NCBI GenBank assembly: GCA_014379925.1
Contig: JACMKY010000347.1
Coordinates: forward strand, 1-13,181
DNA from: Cytophagales bacterium
GTDB lineage: Bacteria > Bacteroidota > Bacteroidia > Cytophagales > ES-bin-26
Direction: 5' to 3'
Length of the DNA stretch: 13,181 nucleotides
Positions 1 to 7,845 of this stretch are shown here, piece by piece. The position numbers were made by a program, and so were the translations under genes. How positions within the stretch are numbered: position 1 is the stretch's first letter; each line of letters starts with the position of its first letter. Below the pieces are notes generated by a model. It had not been told where the DNA came from, did not search any database, and saw only the letters and a list, made by a program, of their open reading frames with translations.

Positions 1-1
1 A

Positions 2-607
2 CCGGCCGAGTTGTACACCCACGATTTCGATGGGAACGGGACGGTTGAGCAAATCATTTCCTGCTACACTGAAGACGGAAAGGCGTATCCGATGGTGTTG
101 AAACACGACTTGCAGAAACAAATTCCGGTCATCAAGAAGCGGTATCTCAAGTACGCGGATTACGCGGGCAAGCAAATGCAGGATATTTTTTCGCCCGAAG
201 AACGCAAGGATGCGGTGGTGAAGAAGGTGGTCAATCCCAATACTTCCTTGCTGCTCAACGAGGGCAACTTCCGGTTTTCGTTGAAGGCTTTGCCCGTGGA
301 AGCGCAGTTTTCCCCCGTCTTCGGCATTGACACCCTGGATTACGACCGGGACGGCAAGCTGGATATCCTGCTGGCGGGCAATTTCTTCGATGTGCTACCT
401 GAAATGGGCCGTTACGACGCCAACTACGGCTTGATCCTGAGGGGGAAAGGCCAAGGCGAGTTCGAAGCAATTCAATCGAAAGACTCCGGTTTTTTCACGA
501 AGGGGCAAGTTCGGAAAGTGCGGCAAATCAAAGGCGCCAACCACCAAACGCTCGTTATTCTAGCCAAAAACAATGATCAAGTACAGGTTTTTAGTTACCA
601 GAAATAA
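2..607 (+). CDS. ASPIC/FG-GAP (CRTAC1-like) repeat protein, C-terminal part only
   Basis: This is a 5'-truncated gene; the reading frame is open to the left edge of the window and ends at TAA 605-607, leaving about 201 residues. It carries two Asp-rich Ca-binding-type repeats, DFDGNGTVE and DYDRDGKLD, each followed by a hydrophobic strand, as in FG-GAP/VCBS beta-propeller blades. It aligns by eye along its whole length with the last 200 residues of the next gene: shared GKQ.P.I.K, FEAQ/VEAQFS.VF, LD(I/V)LL.GNF and GRYD..YGL.L.G.G.G.F stretches occur in the same order. It is therefore the tail of a tandem paralogue, probably about 1,100 residues long when complete. The family is usually exported and anchored at the cell surface in Bacteroidota; its ligand is unknown. 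The lipoprotein start and any ASPIC/UnbV domain lie outside the window. Confidence 0.85.
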   Translation, partial: PAELYTHDFDGNGTVEQIISCYTEDGKAYPMVLKHDLQKQIPVIKKRYLKYADYAGKQMQDIFSPEERKDAVVKKVVNPNTSLLLNEGNFRFSLKALPVEAQFSPVFGIDTLDYDRDGKLDILLAGNFFDVLPEMGRYDANYGLILRGKGQGEFEAIQSKDSGFFTKGQVRKVRQIKGANHQTLVILAKNNDQVQVFSYQK

Positions 608-3600
608 CCTGTTGAGAGGCGGAAATGCCATAGAAGTAGCGAGGGATTTGAATTCCTCGTTGGTGCTGCTGTGGCATTTCGCGGCGTTGAGCGTACTGAT
701 GGCCATTTTCCCGTCCTGTCAACCCAAAGAGCAAACTGCTCAAAACGCCTTGTTCCAGTCGCTGGATTCCACCCGGACCGGAATCGGGTTCGTCAACCGG
801 GTTCAGGACACGGAGAACCTCAACATCCTCGATTACCTCTACTTCTACAACGGAGCGGGGGTTGCCGCCGGCGACGTCAACAATGACGGGCTGACCGACT
901 TGTTCTTCGTGTCCAACCAGGGTAAAAACCGGCTTTACCTCAACCGGGGAAAGGGAACTGCCAATCCGTTTCGGTTTGAAGATGTGTCCGAAAAGGCCGG
1001 TGTTGGCGGCTTTGCCGACTGGAAGACCGGCGTGACGATGGCCGACGTCAACGGCGACGGATGGCTGGATATCTACGTGTGCGCCGTTGGCAATTACAAA
1101 GGCTTGGAAGGGTCCAATGAACTCTACATCAACGACGGGGCCAGTCCGGACGGGCAGGTTTCCTTCACCGAAAAAGCGGCCGATTACGGGCTGGACTTCA
1201 CCGGCTTCTCCACCCAGGCGGCTTTCTTTGATTACGACAAGGACGGCGACCTGGACGTGTACCTGCTGAATCACGCCGTCCACACCTCCCGCAGCTACGA
1301 CCGCGTTTCGACCCGGGCGCTCCGCAACAACGAAGCCGGGGACTATCTCTTCCAGAACCAGTTGATTACCCCGGATAGTACAACCAAAACGGTCAAGTTC
1401 AAAGACGTGAGCGGGCAGTCTGGGATCTACCAGGCGGTTATGGGCTACGGCCTGGGCATTGCCGTGGCTGACTTCAACAACGACGGCTGGGAGGACATCT
1501 ACGTGTCCAACGATTTTCACGAGGACGATTACTACTACCTCAACAACGGCGACGGCACCTTCACCGAAAGCGTCAAGGAGCATTTTCGTCACCTGAGCCG
1601 CTTCTCGATGGGCTGCGACGCCGCCGACGTCAACAACGACGGCTTGCCCGACCTGATGACGCTGGATATGTACCCGGCGGATGAGGCGATAGAAAAATCG
1701 TCCCTGGGCGAGGACCCCTTCGACATCTACCTCTACAAACTGCAATACGGATATTTCAACCAGTATAGCCGCAACTGCCTGCAATTGAATCTTTCGGGCC
1801 AGAAGTTTGCTGACATCGGCGCCATGGCCGGCGTGGCCGCCACCGACTGGAGTTGGAGCACCCTGCTGGCCGACTACGACAACGACGGCATCAAGGATAT
1901 TTTCGTCACCAATGGCATCGTGCGCCGGCCCAACAACCTGGATTACGTCAAGTTCGCTTCCGACGATTCCTTGCGGTACGCCATCGAAACCTCCAAAAGC
2001 CTCGATAAAAGAGCCATTGCGCTGATGCCCGAAGGCAAAGCGCACCATTACCTTTTCCAAGGCACCAAAAGCCTACGGTTCAAGGACCAGTCCCTGGCCT
2101 GGGGATTTGACCGGCCGACGGTTGCCAACGGAGCGGCGTACGCCGACCTGGACAACGACGGCGACCTGGACCTGGTCACTAACAACATCGACGAGCCCGC
2201 CGGAATTTACCGGAACCAGAGCGAAAAAATCACCCGGAACAACTACTTGAAAGTCAAGCTGGCGGGCGATCGATTGAACACGTTCGGGATCGGCGCTAAA
2301 GTGATTTTGAAACACCGCGGAACCATTCAAGTCCAGCAGTTGATGCCTACGCGCGGTTTTCTCTCGTCGGTGGAGCCGGTGCTGACGTTCGGACTGGGTA
2401 AAAACGCGGGAATCGATACGGTGGTAGTCATCTGGGAGGATCGCAGAACGGAAATCCGGACGAACGTAAAGGCCAATACCACGCTGCTGCTCCAACAGGC
2501 GGATGCCCGCCCGGACGTCCGATCGCCCGGTATCCTGGCCCGAAAATCAACGCCGTGGTTCAGAGACGTAACCGCCGACGCCGACATTGACTACCAACAC
2601 CGGGAAAATCCCTACTACGACTTCTACCGGGAAAGTCTGATGCCTTTCCAGGTTTCCACCGAAGGTCCCAAGATCGCCGTCGGCGACGTGAACGGCGACG
2701 GGCTGGACGATTTCTACGTGGGAGGGGCCAAGTGGCAAGCCGGTAAGTTGTTCGTTCAACAAGCCGCCAACCAGTTCAGGCCCACCAACCAGGCCCTTTT
2801 CCGGGCCGATTCCACCTACGAAGACGTGGATGCCGCCTTTTTCGATGCCGACAACGACGGGGACCTGGATTTGTACGTGGTGTCGGGCGGCAACGAGTTT
2901 TACGGCCAGATGATGGAACAATTCGATCGGCTCTACCTCAACGACGGCCAGGGCAACCTTACCAAAAGCCGCAACCTGCCGCCGATGTACGACAACAAGA
3001 GCTGCGTGAAACCCGGCGATTTTGATAAGGATGGAGACGTGGATTTGTTCGTCGGGGGAAGGGTAGTCGGGTATAAATACGGCCAGGTCCCTCGTTCCTA
3101 CTTGCTGGTCAATAATGGCCGGGGTCAGTTTACCGACGAAACCGACCGGATCGCCCCGGCGTTGCGCAAAGCCGGGATGATTACCGACGCGGAATGGGTG
3201 GATTATGACCAGGACGGCGACTTGGATTTGACGCTGGTCGGCGATTGGATGCCCATCAAAATGTACGAAAACCAAAACCGCCGACTGGTGGAGACTACGG
3301 ACGGAGCCGGTTTGGCGCAAACCAACGGGTTCTGGCAAACCATTGAAGCGGCCGATTTCGATAAAGACGGCGATGTGGATTTCGTGGTAGGCAACCTGGG
3401 AACCAATTCCAAACTGCGGAAAACGGAAAAAACCGCGTTGCGACTGTACGTCAAAGACATTGACGGCAACCAAACGCTCGACCACCTGCTGGCCTACAAC
3501 GTGGGAGACCAGTGGTACCTGACAGCGGGTAAGGATGAATTGGGAAAACAGTTTCCTTCCATCAACAAGAAATTCACCGACTACCGGTCTTTCGCGGGAA

Positions 3601-4070
3601 AAACGGTGAACGAACTGTTTACCGACGAGGAATTGAGCACGGATCCCTTGAAAGTGACCATGTTCGAGTCGGTATACCTGGAAAATGCGGGCAATCGGAA
3701 ATTCAAGGTTCGTCCGCTGCCCTTCGAGGCCCAGGTTTCCAAAGTGTTCGCTTTCCACGTGACGGATGCCGACGGCGACGGAAACCTGGATGTGCTGCTG
3801 GGCGGTAATTTCTACGGGGTGAGTACCTACCAGGGGCGCTACGACGGCAGCTACGGACTGGTGTTGAAAGGCGACGGCAGGGGCAACTTCCGGTCCGTGT
3901 TGCCGACCGAGTGCGGATTCGTGCTGAACGGAGAAATTCGCGACATCAAGCCGCTGAGAACTTCGGATGGCCAAACGCGCATTCTCGTTGCCCGCAACAA
4001 CGCGCCCCTGCAAGTATTTTCGCACGGGGAGAAAAGCAAGGTTGCCGGGTCCCCTTCCGTGGTACGCTGA
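573..4070 (+). CDS. ASPIC/UnbV and FG-GAP repeat (CRTAC1-family) lipoprotein
   Basis: A large surface lipoprotein of up to 1,165 residues. A hydrophobic segment (about residues 30-48) ends at FPSC, giving Cys49 as the likely lipidated residue. Seven DxDxDG-type repeats follow (first at D101, last at D525), then an ASPIC/UnbV domain (about 556-645, with GIGAKV, RGF.SS and FGLG), then seven more repeats (first at D705, last at D1065; the sixth, DIDGNQTLD, is degenerate). This suggests two seven-bladed beta-propellers. Such proteins are common beside SusC/SusD-type loci, and older databases miscall them RNA-binding; the function is unknown. The start is uncertain: ATG 573 overlaps the previous gene by 35 nt and gives an over-long signal, while TTG 648, TTG 660 or GTG 663 would fall inside the hairpin at 622-680. 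The gene is the tandem paralogue of the one before it. Confidence 0.88.
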   Translation: MIKYRFLVTRNNLLRGGNAIEVARDLNSSLVLLWHFAALSVLMAIFPSCQPKEQTAQNALFQSLDSTRTGIGFVNRVQDTENLNILDYLYFYNGAGVAAGDVNNDGLTDLFFVSNQGKNRLYLNRGKGTANPFRFEDVSEKAGVGGFADWKTGVTMADVNGDGWLDIYVCAVGNYKGLEGSNELYINDGASPDGQVSFTEKAADYGLDFTGFSTQAAFFDYDKDGDLDVYLLNHAVHTSRSYDRVSTRALRNNEAGDYLFQNQLITPDSTTKTVKFKDVSGQSGIYQAVMGYGLGIAVADFNNDGWEDIYVSNDFHEDDYYYLNNGDGTFTESVKEHFRHLSRFSMGCDAADVNNDGLPDLMTLDMYPADEAIEKSSLGEDPFDIYLYKLQYGYFNQYSRNCLQLNLSGQKFADIGAMAGVAATDWSWSTLLADYDNDGIKDIFVTNGIVRRPNNLDYVKFASDDSLRYAIETSKSLDKRAIALMPEGKAHHYLFQGTKSLRFKDQSLAWGFDRPTVANGAAYADLDNDGDLDLVTNNIDEPAGIYRNQSEKITRNNYLKVKLAGDRLNTFGIGAKVILKHRGTIQVQQLMPTRGFLSSVEPVLTFGLGKNAGIDTVVVIWEDRRTEIRTNVKANTTLLLQQADARPDVRSPGILARKSTPWFRDVTADADIDYQHRENPYYDFYRESLMPFQVSTEGPKIAVGDVNGDGLDDFYVGGAKWQAGKLFVQQAANQFRPTNQALFRADSTYEDVDAAFFDADNDGDLDLYVVSGGNEFYGQMMEQFDRLYLNDGQGNLTKSRNLPPMYDNKSCVKPGDFDKDGDVDLFVGGRVVGYKYGQVPRSYLLVNNGRGQFTDETDRIAPALRKAGMITDAEWVDYDQDGDLDLTLVGDWMPIKMYENQNRRLVETTDGAGLAQTNGFWQTIEAADFDKDGDVDFVVGNLGTNSKLRKTEKTALRLYVKDIDGNQTLDHLLAYNVGDQWYLTAGKDELGKQFPSINKKFTDYRSFAGKTVNELFTDEELSTDPLKVTMFESVYLENAGNRKFKVRPLPFEAQVSKVFAFHVTDADGDGNLDVLLGGNFYGVSTYQGRYDGSYGLVLKGDGRGNFRSVLPTECGFVLNGEIRDIKPLRTSDGQTRILVARNNAPLQVFSHGEKSKVAGSPSVVR
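622..680. repeat. REP-like long imperfect palindrome (hairpin)
   Basis: The outer arms are 622-638 and 664-680. They pair at 14 of 17 positions by Watson-Crick rules, with two G-U pairs and one A-G mismatch; the outermost nine (GAAATGCCA with TGGCATTTC) are perfect. An inner stem, CGAGGGA (640-646) with TTCCTCG (653-659), has one G-U pair and the loop TTTGAA. A small asymmetric internal loop joins the two stems. The size and two-step stem resemble REP/BIME-type or small non-autonomous repeats, but no second copy exists in the window, so family membership is inference. It begins 14 nt after the stop of the upstream gene and overlaps the apparent N-terminal codons of the next one. It could also act as an intercistronic mRNA stabiliser or attenuator. 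Confidence 0.7.
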
Positions 4071-4123
4071 TCGGACGGTTGATGAAGATCACACGCACTG
4101 GTCTAATCGGGGTACCGTACATT

Positions 4124-4150
4124 TTCCGTATTTTTGTGAAATTCACGGAA
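4124..4150. promoter_or_regulatory. Palindromic site overlapping a -7-like octamer
   Basis: In the 222-nt gap before the haloperoxidase gene, TATTTTTG (4129-4136) fits the Bacteroidota -7 consensus TAnnTTTG. It is embedded in nested dyad symmetry: TTCCGT (4124-4129) pairs with ACGGAA (4145-4150), and GTGAA-A-TTCAC (4136-4146) is a perfect odd palindrome. No TTTG lies at the right distance upstream for a -33 element. It could be a promoter with an overlapping operator for the haloperoxidase-GH65 pair. The rest of the gap (4071-4292) holds no gene that I can support. Confidence 0.25.
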
Positions 4151-4292
4151 GTAGGATAAGACCGTGGACGGAATGTCGCCCGTTGGCAACAATCGACGCG
4201 GTCTGCTCACTTGACCAGTTGATTTGTAATGCTTTGCACTACTTACGATTCATGGATTACCGCTGCTCAGACGCTTCATCAAACGAGTCAAT

Positions 4293-5666
4293 ATGCCCGT
4301 CAAGATTTACCCAACCGCCTTTGTTATGGTGATGGCATCGCTGCTGGCCGGTTGCCAATCGCCCCCCAGGGATTACCGGAAGTCGGCGGCCGATCCCGAA
4401 CTGCTGCACGCATCCGTCAGGAAGTTGACCGACGTTATCGTTCACGACGTTTTTTCGCCGCCCGTGGCGAGCCGCGTGTACGCGTACCCCACCATTGCCG
4501 CCTACGAAGTTCTCATCCACGACTATCCCGCCTACCAATCGCTGGCCGGGCAGTTGAACGGTTTTGAGGGAGTTCCCCAACCGGAAGCGGGCCTCCCCTA
4601 CTGCTTTCCCCTGGCCAGCGTGCGCGCGTTCCTGTCGGTGGGCCGTACCCTGACGTTTTCGGGTGATCGGTTCGATGGGTTCGAAGCCGATGCGTACGGC
4701 AAGTTCAGGGCGATGGGCGTGCCAGACGACGTGTACGATCGTTCGATGCGGTACGGCGAGGCCGTGGCCAAAAGTGTGATGGCGTACGCTTCGAAAGACG
4801 GCTACAAAGAAACCCGCGGCTTCCGGCACACCGTTTCCCGGGAGCCGGGTCACTGGGCACCCACGCCACCCGCCTACATGGACGCCATCGAGCCCAATTG
4901 GTTCAAGATCCGTCCGTTCGTGCTGGATTCCTGCAATCAGTTTGCGCCCGTGGCTCCGTACCCGTACAGTCAGGCCAAGGGGAGTGACTTCGAGCAGGAA
5001 ATGCGGGAAGTGTACGAAACCACGCAGAACCTCACCGACGAGCAGCGGAAGATCGCCAGTTTCTGGGACTGCAATCCCTTCGTGGTTCACACGTCCGGAC
5101 ACGTCACCTTCGCCACCAAGAAAATCACTCCTGGCGGGCACTGGCTGGGCATTACCGCCATCGCCACCCGGCAGACCAAATCGGGCCTGATGCCGACGCT
5201 GGAGGCCTACACCCACGTGGCTATCGCGCTGGCCGACGGGTTTATCAGTTGTTGGGATGAGAAGTACCGCAGCGACCGCATCCGGCCCGAAACGGCCATC
5301 AACGCCAACCTGGACGTGAACTGGGTACCCCTGCTGCAAACGCCACCCTTTCCCGAATATCCCAGCGGTCACAGCGTCATTTCCACCGCCGCCGCCGAGG
5401 CGTTGACGAATCTGTACGGGGACCGCTTGGCCTACACGGACTCCACTGAAGTGGCCTTCGGGTTGCCGCCGCGTTCTTTCACCTCGTTCCGGGAAGCGGC
5501 CCGGGAAGCGGCCGTCAGCCGACTCTACGGGGGAATTCACTTCCGGTCGGCGATTGTCAACGGTTCGGAAGAAGGCCGGAAAGTGGGGGAGTTTGTCGTG
5601 GCCAACCTCAAAACCCGCAAGTCCGGCCCGGTGCCTTCACCGATTTCCTACCGCCGCCCGGAATAG
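4293..5666 (+). CDS. Vanadium-dependent haloperoxidase / PAP2-superfamily lipoprotein
   Basis: A 457-residue exported lipoprotein: a hydrophobic segment ends in the lipobox LLAGC, with Cys21 as the lipid site. The C-terminal half carries the oxyanion site shared by vanadium haloperoxidases and PAP2 acid phosphatases: KxxxxxxRP at K324-P332, PSGH at 357-360 (His360 as acid/base) and SRxxxxxH at S409-H416 (His416 as vanadate or phosphate ligand). The Asp often found four residues after the last His is Ala here. In the family the enzyme uses peroxide to oxidise halides; whether this one is a halogenating peroxidase or a phosphatase cannot be read from sequence. The length fits bacterial members. 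It lies 222 nt downstream of the ASPIC/FG-GAP gene and 92 nt before the GH65 gene, all on the same strand, so co-transcription with GH65 is plausible. Confidence 0.88.
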   Translation: MPVKIYPTAFVMVMASLLAGCQSPPRDYRKSAADPELLHASVRKLTDVIVHDVFSPPVASRVYAYPTIAAYEVLIHDYPAYQSLAGQLNGFEGVPQPEAGLPYCFPLASVRAFLSVGRTLTFSGDRFDGFEADAYGKFRAMGVPDDVYDRSMRYGEAVAKSVMAYASKDGYKETRGFRHTVSREPGHWAPTPPAYMDAIEPNWFKIRPFVLDSCNQFAPVAPYPYSQAKGSDFEQEMREVYETTQNLTDEQRKIASFWDCNPFVVHTSGHVTFATKKITPGGHWLGITAIATRQTKSGLMPTLEAYTHVAIALADGFISCWDEKYRSDRIRPETAINANLDVNWVPLLQTPPFPEYPSGHSVISTAAAEALTNLYGDRLAYTDSTEVAFGLPPRSFTSFREAAREAAVSRLYGGIHFRSAIVNGSEEGRKVGEFVVANLKTRKSGPVPSPISYRRPE

Positions 5667-5758
5667 TGCGCGGATCGGCTTGGTTAATCGGAATCAGTCC
5701 ATGTCGCTACCACCCTTTTAATCCGGGTCTCATTCCCTTTTCCTTCCGTCCCCGCCGC

Positions 5759-7792
5759 ATGAAAAAACTGCTTTTACCCGCCTTTCTTGGCATCCTGTAC
5801 CCGGCATCCGCCCAAGACGTCCGGAACTCCCCCTGGCACGTGCGGGCCGCCAACATCGACCCCAACAACTACTACGGCGTAACCGTGGCCAACGGGATGA
5901 TCGGCTTGGTTTCGTCGGCCGAGCCGTTGAAGGTGAAAGACGTAGTGCTCAACGGAGCCTTCGATACCTACGGCCGGGGACGCGTGTCGAACATCCTCAA
6001 AACCTTCGACTTCGTCAACATGGACCTCGACGTGGACGGCCGAAGGTTGGGCAGGAAAGACATCAGTAACTACGTCCAGACGCTGGACATGCGCGGAGCC
6101 TCCCTGACCACTACCTTCGACCACGCCGACAAGGTAAGTGTCAAATACACCGTGCTGGCCCTGCGTCACCTGCCCCACACGGCCCTGATCGACGTGGAGA
6201 TCACGGCGAAAAAAGCCGTGTCAGTCACCCCCCACAGCGTGATGTCGGCCCCGGAAGTGCTGCGTGACGTGAAAAACTTCTACCACCTGATCGACCGGCC
6301 GCATTCGCTCATCCCCCTGCTGACCTCGGTGGCCAAGAGCCCGACGGGCAAACACACCGTGGCCGCCTCCAACAGCTTCATTTTCGAAGAAGAGCGGGGC
6401 AAAGAACCCCCGTTGATTCACGAGGAGTGGGATTACAACCTGCACCGCCTGAAGTTTACGCTGCCCATGAAGGCGGGCCAGACGTACCGGTTCAGCGTGG
6501 TGGGTTCGTCCACCTCGACCGAGCACGTGGCCGACCCGCAAAACGAAGCCGAACGCCTGACCATTTTCGCCGCCCTCGAAAAGCGCGATCGGCTGCTAAA
6601 GCGCCACCGCGAAGCCTGGGATCAACTCTGGGCGAGCGACATTGCCATTGAGGGCGATCTGGAAGCCCAGCGCGCAGTGCATTCCTCGTTGTACCACCTC
6701 TATTCGTTTGCGCGCGAAGGTACGGCTTATAGCCTCTCGCCGATGGGCTTGTCGGGACTGGGCTACAACGGACACGTGTTCTGGGACACGGAAATCTGGA
6801 TGTACCCGCCCCTGCTGATGCTGCACCCCGAGATCGCCAGGTCGTTGCTCGAATACCGTTTTGAACGGTTACAACAAGCCAAAAACAACGCCTTCAGCCA
6901 CGGCTACCAAGGGGCGATGTTTCCTTGGGAGTCGGACGACGAGGGGCAGGAAGCCACCCCCGTCTGGGCCTTGACCGGTCCGTTCCAGCACCATATCACC
7001 GGCGACGTGGGCTTTGCCTTCTGGAAATACTACCTGGTGACCAAGGACCAAAACTGGCTCCGCGACCGGGGATACCCGGTGCTGAAAGAAGTGGCGGACT
7101 TCTGGATCAGTCGGGCCGAGCAAGGAACGGATGGCAAGTACCACGTCATCAACGTAGTGGCTGCCGACGAATACGCCGAGAACGTGGACGACAATGCCTA
7201 CACCAACGGCATGGCCAAGGAAGTACTGGGCTACGCCTCCGAGGCGGCCACCACGCTCGGCCTGACGCCCAACCCGAAGTGGGCCGAGGTAGCCAGCGGC
7301 CTGGTCATCCTGCAATTTCCCGACGGCGTGACGCGCGAGCACGCCACCTACAAGGGAGAAGCCATCAAGCAGGGCGACGTGAACCTGCTGGCTTATCCGT
7401 TGAAAGTGATAACCGATCCCGTCGCCATCAAGCGCGACCTGGATTACTACGAACCCCGCATGGACAAGAACGGACCCGCGATGGGCAACGCAGTGTTGTC
7501 GGTGTTGCACGGTCGGCTGGGCAACGTGCAGAAGGCCCACGAACTGTTCGTGAAAGCGTACAAGCCCAACGAAGTGCCGCCCTTCGGCGTGCTGGCCGAA
7601 ACCGCCGGGGGAACCAACCCCTACTTTGCCACCGGAGCCGGTGGCTTTCTGCAATCGGTTCTGAATGGCTTCGGGGGCCTCGACGTCACCAAAGATGGCA
7701 TCGTGCAGCTGAAGACCAAATTGCCTTCCGGGTGGAAGTCACTCACCATCACCGGGGTAGGAGTGGAAAGAAAGACGTGGACGGTGAAGTAG
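5759..7792 (+). CDS. Secreted GH65-family glycoside hydrolase (alpha-glucosidase type)
   Basis: I chose ATG 5759 because it begins a clean Sec signal (MKKLLLPAF..., cleavage likely after PASA at residue 18); an upstream GTG at 5666 would add 31 residues before the signal. The 677-residue protein has the GH65 layout: an N-terminal beta-sandwich (about 20-270), a helical linker, an (alpha/alpha)6 barrel (about 310-620) and a short C-terminal beta region. Landmarks are HVFWDTE (H339, D343), GAMFPWE and ADEYAENVDDNAYTN, with E471 as the likely general acid. E614 in LAET is a candidate general base, as expected for a hydrolase rather than a phosphorylase. Relatives include the mammalian collagen glucosidase PGGHG and kojibiose hydrolases of Flavobacteria, so an alpha-glucosyl disaccharide or glucosylated glycan is the probable substrate. 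It acts in the periplasm or outside and is probably co-transcribed with the haloperoxidase gene. Confidence 0.87.
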   Translation: MKKLLLPAFLGILYPASAQDVRNSPWHVRAANIDPNNYYGVTVANGMIGLVSSAEPLKVKDVVLNGAFDTYGRGRVSNILKTFDFVNMDLDVDGRRLGRKDISNYVQTLDMRGASLTTTFDHADKVSVKYTVLALRHLPHTALIDVEITAKKAVSVTPHSVMSAPEVLRDVKNFYHLIDRPHSLIPLLTSVAKSPTGKHTVAASNSFIFEEERGKEPPLIHEEWDYNLHRLKFTLPMKAGQTYRFSVVGSSTSTEHVADPQNEAERLTIFAALEKRDRLLKRHREAWDQLWASDIAIEGDLEAQRAVHSSLYHLYSFAREGTAYSLSPMGLSGLGYNGHVFWDTEIWMYPPLLMLHPEIARSLLEYRFERLQQAKNNAFSHGYQGAMFPWESDDEGQEATPVWALTGPFQHHITGDVGFAFWKYYLVTKDQNWLRDRGYPVLKEVADFWISRAEQGTDGKYHVINVVAADEYAENVDDNAYTNGMAKEVLGYASEAATTLGLTPNPKWAEVASGLVILQFPDGVTREHATYKGEAIKQGDVNLLAYPLKVITDPVAIKRDLDYYEPRMDKNGPAMGNAVLSVLHGRLGNVQKAHELFVKAYKPNEVPPFGVLAETAGGTNPYFATGAGGFLQSVLNGFGGLDVTKDGIVQLKTKLPSGWKSLTITGVGVERKTWTVK

Positions 7793-7845
7793 CCGGTCGT
7801 ACCGATTCAATTCTGACCAATTCGATAATCCACCAAGGGCAACCC

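Noticed and set aside
591..2060. 489-residue minus-strand frame opposite the ASPIC/FG-GAP gene
   Set aside because: It is antisense to repeated Asp/Asn/Gly codons, giving Val-rich low-complexity translation; the plus frame has clear domains.
2547..4025. 492-residue minus-strand frame opposite the second half of the same gene
   Set aside because: Same artefact: a Val/His-rich shadow of the repeat codons with no domain.
4082..4159. 25-codon frame MKITRTGL... in the gap before the haloperoxidase gene
   Set aside because: It is short, has no ribosome-site or family support, and overlaps the palindromic regulatory-like site.
4257..5540. 427-residue minus-strand frame opposite the haloperoxidase gene
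   Set aside because: It is a shadow of a gene with intact catalytic motifs on the plus strand and has no recognisable family.
7793..7845. Bidirectional terminator between GH65 and fucosidase genes
   Set aside because: No stem longer than about 5 bp with a T-rich tail could be found in the 53-nt gap.
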